Source: an uncultured Bacteroidales bacterium
Lineage (GTDB): Bacteria; Bacteroidota; Bacteroidia; Bacteroidales; Muribaculaceae
DNA: 64,000 nt
NCBI GenBank assembly: GCA_902782465.1
Contig: CACZNH010000001.1
Location: forward strand, 124,001 to 188,000
Direction: 5' to 3'
The stretch's first letter is position 1; each line of letters begins with the position of its first letter. Shown here one piece after another: positions 34,552 to 42,110 of this stretch. The position numbers were made by a program, and so were the translations under genes. Under the pieces are notes generated by a model. That model made no database searches and was not told the DNA's origin. It saw only the letters and a program-made list of their open reading frames with translations.

Positions 34552-36567
34552 TCACTTACCCGCTGCATCGATGAGGGCACGGAAATAGGCCACAGCCTCG
34601 TCAAGCGGCATGAAACGGGAGGCGTCGGGCTGGCTGGTCAGGTGCTTGCGTACGGCTTCCTCGGGATGGAACTGCACGCCGAGGGCAAAGCGCTTGTCGG
34701 TGCGCTCGATGGCCTCAATGACGGGAATGCCGTCGGTCAGGGTCACGCCAGTCACGCGCAGGGGGGTGCCGCTCACGTCGCCCACGGCCTGATGGTGCCA
34801 CGAGGGCACGTCGCGGATGGTGTCGGTGCCGCTGATGCTGTAGAGCAGCGAGTTGTGGTCGGTGACCGTCACGTCATGGGGTGTGTAGTAGCGGTTGCCG
34901 TCGGCATCACGCTGCATGCGGTGCAGGTAATGATAGGGGAGGCCTTGACTCTCATAATAAGTGGGCAAATCCTGGATGAGCGGCGCTCCTGAGACGACTC
35001 CCAGCATCTGCATGCCGCGGCACAGGCCCAGCACGGGGATGTCGTGGTCCAGGCAATAGGCCATCGTGAGGTATTCCGACACGTCGCGCGTGGCGTTGGC
35101 GGGGCTGTCATCGGCGATGCCGTGCCAGGGCTGCGGAACGGCCAGCAGCGTGGGGCTGATGTCACCGCCGCCCAGGAAGACGACGGCCTGTACGCCCGCC
35201 ATTGCCTCGGCGATGCCGGTGCCGTGCCAGGTGTCACGCTTGACGATGTCGGCATACTGCTGACGCAGCACGCCATTCTCATCGACATATTTCGGGTTTA
35301 TCACTGTGCCGTCGTAATCGAAGCCGGCAGGACACAGCTGTGGCAGAATCACCGCCTCGCCGCCAGCCGTCTCGATGGAACGGATGACGCGGTCATAACT
35401 CTCGACGGTGGGTTGCCAGGCGAGGCCCACGCGCACCCGAGGCGCATCGCGATGCCTCAGCATCTCCAGCACCTGTTCCACGGGCAGGGCATCGACGTGG
35501 TAGCCGCCCTTGCCGGTCATCGGATCGGCCATGAACAGGGAGTTCCACAGCGCCTCGGCAGTGGCCTCGATGGTGGCGGCAAAGATGGACGACATTTCGC
35601 CGTTGGCCAGCACAGTCGAGGTGATGGTCTTGGCGCGGCTGTCGATGAGGTTACAGGGAGCTACCGACAGGGCGATGACATAGTCACCGCTGCCGTTTGA
35701 GGCGATGCCGCCGGTCTTGGCCATGCCCATCATGGCACGCTTGGCGACACGCTCCAGGTTACGGCAGTCGAGCGGGGCGTCGGTGATGACAACCATCATG
35801 CAGGAGCCGTCCACGTTCTCGTTCTTGCGCACATGGTTGATGAAATCGTGCTTGTGCAGCTGCTGTCCCACCTGCACACCGTCAATCTCAAGGATGCCGC
35901 CGTAGTTGGTCTGCACGAGCACACCGACGGTGTAGCCACCCAGCGACTCGGGCAACACGCGCGACGAAGTGCCGATACCGCCCTTGAAGCCGAAGCAGAT
36001 GGTCCCCGTTCCAGCACCCACGCATCCCTGCTCCAAGGGACCGCCATGCGCCTTGTTGATGGCGTCGATGACCATCTGGGGCGTGACGTGCATGCCGCGG
36101 ATGTCGTTCAGGCGGCCGTCATTGGTCTCGCCCACGACGGCGTTGACCGAGTTCTCGCGCTCGTTGCCAGGTTGCATCAGCGTGTAGCGGATGGCGCCTT
36201 CCATGCCTGCCGCCACGCTCAGCGTGTTGGTCAGGATAACAGGCGTCTCGATATTGCCCAGTTCGCGCACCTGGGTCACACCCGCCAGTTTGCCGAATCC
36301 GTTGCCCACATAGATGGCAGCGGGCACCTTCTGGCGGAAGATGTTGCCCTGGTGCGGCACGATGGCGGTCACGCCCGTGCGCACGCTGTCGCCCTCAACG
36401 AGTGTCACGTGGCCCACGGTCACGCCCGGCACATCAGTGATGGCATTATACTGTCCAGGGGTAAAAATCCCCGTCGGGAACCCCCACTCGCGCAACGTCC
36501 TGTGTTCCTGCGCCGTGAGCGACAGACAGCCCAGCGCGATGGCTATCATCAATAAATACCGTTTCAT
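34552..36567 (-). CDS. Fusion: P1 (DmpA) peptidase and class I glutamine-amidotransferase-like hydrolase
   Basis: 671 aa from the ATG at 36567, with signal peptide (MKRYLLMIAIALGCLSLTAQ). Residues 25-355 form a DmpA/P1-family aminopeptidase. The self-cleavage site is Gly254-Ser255 (NVDGSCMMVVITDAPL), followed by TGGIASNGSGDYVIALS as in DmpA. Residues 375-671 form a PuuD-like class I amidotransferase fold with FLGGGDISPTLL, nucleophile Cys516 (VLGLCRGMQMLG) and GVQFHPEE (His/Glu). Both active sites look intact. The likely substrates are N-terminal amino acids or beta-peptides and gamma-glutamyl amides, in the periplasm. A fusion of these two families is uncommon as far as I know. Confidence 0.88.
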   Translation of the reverse strand: MKRYLLMIAIALGCLSLTAQEHRTLREWGFPTGIFTPGQYNAITDVPGVTVGHVTLVEGDSVRTGVTAIVPHQGNIFRQKVPAAIYVGNGFGKLAGVTQVRELGNIETPVILTNTLSVAAGMEGAIRYTLMQPGNERENSVNAVVGETNDGRLNDIRGMHVTPQMVIDAINKAHGGPLEQGCVGAGTGTICFGFKGGIGTSSRVLPESLGGYTVGVLVQTNYGGILEIDGVQVGQQLHKHDFINHVRKNENVDGSCMMVVITDAPLDCRNLERVAKRAMMGMAKTGGIASNGSGDYVIALSVAPCNLIDSRAKTITSTVLANGEMSSIFAATIEATAEALWNSLFMADPMTGKGGYHVDALPVEQVLEMLRHRDAPRVRVGLAWQPTVESYDRVIRSIETAGGEAVILPQLCPAGFDYDGTVINPKYVDENGVLRQQYADIVKRDTWHGTGIAEAMAGVQAVVFLGGGDISPTLLAVPQPWHGIADDSPANATRDVSEYLTMAYCLDHDIPVLGLCRGMQMLGVVSGAPLIQDLPTYYESQGLPYHYLHRMQRDADGNRYYTPHDVTVTDHNSLLYSISGTDTIRDVPSWHHQAVGDVSGTPLRVTGVTLTDGIPVIEAIERTDKRFALGVQFHPEEAVRKHLTSQPDASRFMPLDEAVAYFRALIDAAGK

Positions 36568-36593
36568 TATCACATTATCATTAGTCAGCGAGG

Positions 36594-36624
36594 CAAAGAT
36601 AGTGCAAGCTTGGCGTAATAACAA
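36594..36624 (-). promoter_or_regulatory. Bacteroidetes promoter of the P1 peptidase-amidotransferase gene
   Basis: Minus strand: TTG, 20 nt spacer, TATCTTTG; -7 box 27 bp from the ATG. Confidence 0.7.
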
Positions 36625-36733
36625 GAAATTTGCAAGCGAATCTAAGTCAAGCTATTTTTATAGAAGTCCCCCTTAATTATTCAGTAAGTCCAAAAAACTC
36701 TGATAATACAATATATAAAAGGAATTATTTTCG

Positions 36734-36741
36734 TATCTTTG
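36734..36741 (+). promoter_or_regulatory. Promoter -7 box of the TIR-STAND gene
   Basis: TATCTTTG, 56 bp before the start, in an AT-rich spacer. No good -33 element. Confidence 0.5.
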
Positions 36742-36797
36742 CACTGCTTACAGTTTAGTAGCTAAACAGTTTTGCATTTTCACAGAGATTAATCATT

Positions 36798-39770
36798 ATG
36801 AGCACAGACAATATGAGTTACATTAATCCTGATCACCCCGTGTACATCTCATACGCGTGGTCAAACGATGACCATCCCCATTTAGAGGACGACGTGAACG
36901 CCCTGTGTAATTTGTTGGAGAAGAACCACATCTATTATAAGCGCGACAAGGAGAACCTTTGTCCTTACCGCTGTGACATCAGTAAAGCCGAAAAGGAAAT
37001 CGGTGAGGGGTCCGCCATCATTGTAGTCATTAGCGAGAGGTACATTAAGTCACCGCATTGTATGCACGAATGGCATCAGATGCGTGAAAATGGCAAAATT
37101 TGGGAGAGGGTTTTCCCTATTGTTCTAGAAGATGCAAAGTTAACCGATGATAGTGTTTTCGAAGAATACCATGATTATTATGTGAAAAAAAGAAAGGATC
37201 TGGCAGCAAAGCTAGAGAAAGGAATCGTTCCCTTTAAAAGCGTTGAAGGCAGTGCTGCTGAATATGACTTTTTTCAAGATGACTTAAGATACATGTATCG
37301 ATACCTGGCAAATCACAATTATTATTTTTCCAAAGATAATTATATCACAATCATCGAACAACTCAAAGTACATCTGCAAGGTCTTATCAACAAAATCAAT
37401 AATCCCATTGAACCAGTGAAATTGTTCGGAGGGCGTGTAGCACCCGATGTGGTCGCTCCTGCCATCACACCTGTCGTGGCTCCTGTAGTCGCCCATTTCT
37501 CTTTACCGGCTCCCGATGGATTGGTGCGTCGTGAAAAAGAAGAGGACAAGCTGTTCAAGCTGCTATCAAAAAACCGGGTTGTCAACCTTGTCGGTGTGGG
37601 CGGCAGCGGCAAATCGTCGTTGGCCTACCTCACGCTCGACGCCCATAAAGACAGTTTTAATGAGATGGTTTACGTTGTGGTCAACAACAATATCAAGGAC
37701 GATATTGTTGAACTGTTTAACCATCAACTGAAATTAGCGTTTAGGGAAGGAGAAGACCCCTTCCTGAAGATAATCTCCTATTTGCAGGAAAACTATCAGT
37801 CCGGGAAACCTAATCTACTCGTTCTGGATATTAACGAAACATCTGACAAGCATGCAAATGCGACTATTGTCAATGGAATTATTCAAAACCTTGACGGCTG
37901 GAAGGTTTTGATTCTTTCACGGGAAAACATTGACACTCGCCATAGAATCAATGGAATCAAGATTCATAGTCTTAATGATAATCATGACCGCGATTTTTTG
38001 GGAACGTTGTTTTTGGAAAAAGCGGGTACTAGATATGCCGGAGCTATTGACCTTGATGAACTCTTCGAGGTGATTTATTACAATCCGCTGTTGGTGGAGC
38101 AGTTGGGCTATTTTTTGAAATACTATCCTAAACGGTTAAGTGTAGAAGAGATTAAAACGAAACTCTACGGAGATTCATTCCGGGGTCAATTAATGAAAGG
38201 ACAGTCAGCCCAAAGTCATGACGAGACAATCGTCTCGTTCTTGAAAAAACTCATCAAGTTTAACGAATTAAACCTCGTCGAAAAAGAATTGCTGCGCCAT
38301 TTTGTATTATGGCAATCTGATTACATTTCGTTTGATGTCATTGAAGATTTGCTGAAAGGGGTGTTTGACTCCGATGACCAATTAATCAATGCACTCACGA
38401 CATTGACAGAGCGTTCAATTATAATAATCAACAGCGGCCAAACCCTTTCGTATAGACTCCATGGTTTGCTGGCTGATTCGTTGCGTGAACAGATTGAGAT
38501 GTCTCAAGGGGATTATTCTAAGTATCTGGATAATATTGAAAGGATCATCGAGTACGATTATTATCATTTTTTGCCCTACGTTGACTGCATTGGCAATAGC
38601 TTGTGTGAATATAATATCACAACAGATGATATGTTATCATATTATGATTTTGTCAATCGTGTTGGTGAAAAATTAAATGAGTCGTGGAAATATGACTACT
38701 GTCAGAAAGTGTTGGATAAGAATATAAGAAGAATTGAAGATAAAAGAAAACAGGATGATAATCCTTTCTTACTGGATATCTTATTGGATGCACTTAGGAC
38801 TAATACCTATGGTTTAAGTGCCATATCGAACCACAAAAAAGCAATAGCCATCCTTGAACAGCAGCCGAAAGAGAATGTTGAATACCAGCACCGTTTGGCT
38901 AATGCGTACACAGTGCTTGCCATATTACAGGTGGCCCATTTGGGAGCATACAAATCGGCAGAAACGAATTACCAAAAAGCAATAGAAATATATGAACAAC
39001 TGCCGAGAGAGAACAACTTATACCAGGGCAATTTGGCAATTGCGTACAACAACCTTGCCGTTTTGCAGCAAGACCAATTGGAGGCATACGACTTGGCAGA
39101 AACGAATTACAAACAAGCGATAGACATCCTTGAAAAGCTACCGAAAGAGAATCATGAATCCCAGGACAGTTTGGCAATTGCGTACAACAACTTAGCCAAT
39201 TTGCAGCGAGACCATTTGGAGGCATACGACTTGGCAGCAGCGAACTACCAACAAGCGATAGACATCCTTGAAAAGCTACCGAAAGAGAATCATGAATCCC
39301 AGAACCGTTTGGCAGTTGCGCACACTGGCCTTGCCAATTTGCAGAAGAATCATTTGGGGGCGTATGACTTGTCAGCAGCGAACTACCAACAAGCGATAGA
39401 AATTCTTGAACGGTTACCGAAAGAGAATCATGACTACCAGGATAGTTTGGCTAATGCGTACAATGGACTGGCATACTGCTATGATGCCCAAAAGAGGTAT
39501 GATGACGCGGTTGTGATGGTCAATCAAGCCATTGATATTGCCAAAGGTTTATCGGAGAAAGTCTCTACTTATCTGATATACTGGATAAATTATCGGCATT
39601 CGCTTGCCGAAATTGTTTTCAACAATAAACAGATTGAAAAAGCAAAAGAGATACTGGATGAAATTAAACCGTTGGCAGAAAAATGCCTTGCTGAAAAACC
39701 AAATGACCGCTGGACACAAACGGTTAATAATTACATCAACGAACTATTAGGGAAATGCGCTAAGGCATGA
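36798..39770 (+). CDS. TIR-STAND NTPase-TPR protein, likely antiphage NLR-like sensor
   Basis: 990 aa. N-terminal TIR domain (about 14-130): VYISYAWSNDD, IIVVISERYIKSPHCMHEW, with the conserved Glu91 expected for NADase activity. A Pro/Val/Ala hinge (216-240) leads to an NB-ARC-type STAND ATPase with Walker A GVGGSGKS (266-273) and Walker B LLVLDINE (340-347). Winged-helix and linker regions follow. Tetratricopeptide repeats (about 672-905) end the protein; three 46-aa units are nearly identical in DNA. By family logic the TPRs bind a trigger, the ATPase oligomerises and TIR depletes NAD+. Low GC compared with its neighbours and no operon partner suggest transfer as a single-gene defence system. 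Confidence 0.88.
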   Translation: MSTDNMSYINPDHPVYISYAWSNDDHPHLEDDVNALCNLLEKNHIYYKRDKENLCPYRCDISKAEKEIGEGSAIIVVISERYIKSPHCMHEWHQMRENGKIWERVFPIVLEDAKLTDDSVFEEYHDYYVKKRKDLAAKLEKGIVPFKSVEGSAAEYDFFQDDLRYMYRYLANHNYYFSKDNYITIIEQLKVHLQGLINKINNPIEPVKLFGGRVAPDVVAPAITPVVAPVVAHFSLPAPDGLVRREKEEDKLFKLLSKNRVVNLVGVGGSGKSSLAYLTLDAHKDSFNEMVYVVVNNNIKDDIVELFNHQLKLAFREGEDPFLKIISYLQENYQSGKPNLLVLDINETSDKHANATIVNGIIQNLDGWKVLILSRENIDTRHRINGIKIHSLNDNHDRDFLGTLFLEKAGTRYAGAIDLDELFEVIYYNPLLVEQLGYFLKYYPKRLSVEEIKTKLYGDSFRGQLMKGQSAQSHDETIVSFLKKLIKFNELNLVEKELLRHFVLWQSDYISFDVIEDLLKGVFDSDDQLINALTTLTERSIIIINSGQTLSYRLHGLLADSLREQIEMSQGDYSKYLDNIERIIEYDYYHFLPYVDCIGNSLCEYNITTDDMLSYYDFVNRVGEKLNESWKYDYCQKVLDKNIRRIEDKRKQDDNPFLLDILLDALRTNTYGLSAISNHKKAIAILEQQPKENVEYQHRLANAYTVLAILQVAHLGAYKSAETNYQKAIEIYEQLPRENNLYQGNLAIAYNNLAVLQQDQLEAYDLAETNYKQAIDILEKLPKENHESQDSLAIAYNNLANLQRDHLEAYDLAAANYQQAIDILEKLPKENHESQNRLAVAHTGLANLQKNHLGAYDLSAANYQQAIEILERLPKENHDYQDSLANAYNGLAYCYDAQKRYDDAVVMVNQAIDIAKGLSEKVSTYLIYWINYRHSLAEIVFNNKQIEKAKEILDEIKPLAEKCLAEKPNDRWTQTVNNYINELLGKCAKA
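39080..39440 (+). repeat. 138-bp tandem repeats in the TPR region
   Basis: Units of 138 bp (46 codons) begin near 39081, 39219 and 39357, each with AYDL...NYQQAI-ILE-LPKENH. Near identity at DNA level implies recent expansion. Confidence 0.8.
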
Positions 39771-39815
39771 GTTGCTGAAAGCCATTGATTCACAGTCATT
39801 TCGGATATTAATTAA

Positions 39816-39859
39816 GAACCTTTAGCTTTGCGAAATTGACTTCACAAAGCTAAAGGTTC
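39816..39859. terminator. Bidirectional terminator hairpin between convergent genes
   Basis: Perfect 15-bp stem GAACCTTTAGCTTTG/CAAAGCTAAAGGTTC between the TIR-STAND stop and the LRR gene stop. Confidence 0.7.
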
Positions 39860-39884
39860 GTTGGTAGTATTCCTCGATGGGGTG

Positions 39885-41783
39885 TTATTGCCAGGTGCCG
39901 TTGAGGATGTAGTCGATGAGAATGGTGACGTCGGTGACATCTACTTGGCCATTCTGGTCGCAGTCGGCGGCCGTCTCGTCGATGGTTAATCCGTTGAGCA
40001 GGTGGTCGATGAGGTTGGTGACGTCGCCAACGCCAACGCTGCCGTCCATGTTCACGTCTCCCATGATACCCGGTTCGTCGCCGGTGTCAATTCCCTCGAT
40101 GTTCAGGAACCGACTCCATCCCTCGGCGCTCTTGTAGAGTTCCAGGCTGCGCATGGGCACATACAGGGTGGCGTTCTCGTAAACGGCGTCGGTGAAGTAG
40201 TTGCCGCTGACGGGCGGTGTGGTGGCCATGCAGGTCACGCGGTTGATGCCCGTGATGCTGCTGAAGGCGCTGGGACGGATTTCGACGAGCGTCGAGGGCA
40301 GTTCCACCTCGGTGATGGAAGTGGCCTCACGTGCTGCCTGGTTGGCGATGACGGTCACGCCCTCGGGCACACGGAGCACGCTCTGCTGCCAGCCGGTGGG
40401 TACGCCCACCAGGGCGGTAAGTCCTGCGGGCACATCACCGTCGGCACGAGTGGCCTCGGGCTTGACCGTATTGCCGCCGGTGGCATAGAGGCAGCCGTCA
40501 TAGGCAGCGAAATATTCACTGCCCTCGGCCACGTTGAATGCCCTCAATGCTGTCGCACCCACGCAGGGGTTGCCGGTGATGGTGGTCACCGTCGAGGGTA
40601 CGGTGAACGAGTTCAGGTTGGTGCAGCGGAAGTAGGCATTCATGATGATGGTCTGCATGCCCTCGGGCAGATAGGCCGTGGTGAGGGGGCAGCGGGTAAA
40701 GGCTGCTCCGTCAATCTCCTCGAGCATGCCGTTGCTGGTGACCGTGGTGAGGTTCATGCACTGGCTGAAGGCCTGACGTCCCACAAACTTGACGTTCTTG
40801 AGGTTGATGCTCGTGAACGGGTTGTCCATCAGCGCGCAGCTGTCGAGCTTGACCAAGGTGCTGGGCAGGTTCACGCTGGTGAGGTTGCAACTGCCGAAGC
40901 ACATCATGCCGATTTCCTCCATGCCCTCGGGCAGGGTGAGGCTTGTGAGGTTGAGGCAGTAGAAGAACACGTGACGACCCAGTTTCTTCATGCCCTGTGG
41001 CAGGGTGATACTGCTCACCTGGCTATTGCTGAAGCAGCTGTTGCCGATTTCGCAGTCCGGGTTAGGGATGTTCACGCGGGTGAGCAGCGTCTCATAGAAG
41101 GCACCCATGCCGATGCGTGTGATGCCAGCGTGGAAATTCACCGTCTTGAGCGTGGGATTGCCGTAGAAAGCGTAGTCGCCAATCTCGGTAATCTGGTCGG
41201 GGATGGTGATGGAGGTGAGGTAGGTGGTGCCGCTAGAGCTGAACTGTGTGGGCTTTGCTCCAGGGGCGGCGATGATTTTGGTCTTCTCCTTGTTGGTGAG
41301 CATCGTGTAGGTGACGTTGCCCTGTGTCGAGGCCAGGTGTGCAAAGTAGGGGTTGCCTGCCAGCACGGTCATTCCGCCAAATTTGTTGTTGTTGAAGGCC
41401 GTCTCGGCAATGAACTGCAGGGTCGTGGGCATCTTCAACGAGCCCAACTCGGTGTAGGAGAACGCACCCTCGTCGATGAAGATGATGCCCTCGGGCAACT
41501 GCAGGATGGCCTGGTCGTTGAGTGTGCACCTGTAGAAGGCGTTGGCGCCGATGCCCACCACAGCATAGGTCACGCCACCATAAGTCACTGAGCTCTTGAA
41601 ATCGGACGAGACGAGGTTGCCGTAGCCCGCCCCGCTCTCCGAGAGGCTCTTGGGGATAATCTGCACCATGTTGTCGGTGCCTTCGATGACTTCATACTTG
41701 AATTTTCCTGAAGTGAACTGCGTCTGGGCCAGCGCACACACGGCAAGCAAACAGACCGAGAAAAGTGTAAAGTAACGTTTCAT
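39885..41783 (-). CDS. BspA-type leucine-rich repeat protein with dockerin
   Basis: 632 aa. Signal peptide (MKRYFTLFSVCLLAVCALAQ). LRR_5/BspA repeats through about residue 520 (ITEIGDYAFYGNPTLKTVNF, MEEIGMMCFGSCNLTSVNLP). A short beta segment then leads to a C-terminal dockerin pair (DVNMDGSVGVGDVTNLIDHL, DQNGQVDVTDVTILIDYI). Proteins of this type are surface adhesins in oral and gut Bacteroidales. No enzyme domain is visible. A TAACTTTG -7 box is found at 41878. The partner of the dockerin is unknown, although one cohesin-like domain occurs in the protein at 57641. Confidence 0.85.
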   Translation of the reverse strand: MKRYFTLFSVCLLAVCALAQTQFTSGKFKYEVIEGTDNMVQIIPKSLSESGAGYGNLVSSDFKSSVTYGGVTYAVVGIGANAFYRCTLNDQAILQLPEGIIFIDEGAFSYTELGSLKMPTTLQFIAETAFNNNKFGGMTVLAGNPYFAHLASTQGNVTYTMLTNKEKTKIIAAPGAKPTQFSSSGTTYLTSITIPDQITEIGDYAFYGNPTLKTVNFHAGITRIGMGAFYETLLTRVNIPNPDCEIGNSCFSNSQVSSITLPQGMKKLGRHVFFYCLNLTSLTLPEGMEEIGMMCFGSCNLTSVNLPSTLVKLDSCALMDNPFTSINLKNVKFVGRQAFSQCMNLTTVTSNGMLEEIDGAAFTRCPLTTAYLPEGMQTIIMNAYFRCTNLNSFTVPSTVTTITGNPCVGATALRAFNVAEGSEYFAAYDGCLYATGGNTVKPEATRADGDVPAGLTALVGVPTGWQQSVLRVPEGVTVIANQAAREATSITEVELPSTLVEIRPSAFSSITGINRVTCMATTPPVSGNYFTDAVYENATLYVPMRSLELYKSAEGWSRFLNIEGIDTGDEPGIMGDVNMDGSVGVGDVTNLIDHLLNGLTIDETAADCDQNGQVDVTDVTILIDYILNGTWQ

Positions 41784-41877
41784 TTTGTAGGCTTGATGTG
41801 GGTTCTGTAAATACTATCCAGAGCCCGATCGGGAGCAGAACCCGTTATACCCTCCAGTAAGGCTCCTCTTTATATTA

Positions 41878-41885
41878 CAAAGTTA
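41878..41885 (-). promoter_or_regulatory. Promoter -7 box of the LRR-dockerin gene
   Basis: TAACTTTG on the minus strand, about 95 bp before the start. The 327-bp spacer 41784-42110 also holds the terminator at 42044 and otherwise nothing recognisable. Confidence 0.45.
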
Positions 41886-42043
41886 CACTTTATAGTTGTA
41901 TTTATGCTTTTATTTCTTATTTTTAATATTTGTTAACCCAATGACGGTTGTTTGTAACCATGTGGCCCTCTGTCTTCCTTCCAAGCCAGTGGATTTCATT
42001 GCAGGGCCGCCAAAACATATCTAGATCGTCCCCGATTGATGCG

Positions 42044-42080
42044 AAAAACGCGCCCAAGGCGGATGTCGCCCCGGGCGCGT
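42044..42080 (-). terminator. Terminator of the LRR-dockerin-SUMF1 gene
   Basis: Minus strand GC-rich stem ACGCGCCC/GGGCGCGT followed by TTTTT; 30 bp after the stop. Confidence 0.75.
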
Positions 42081-42110
42081 CGATGACACGTCAGGAAATC
42101 TCTTGACGGA

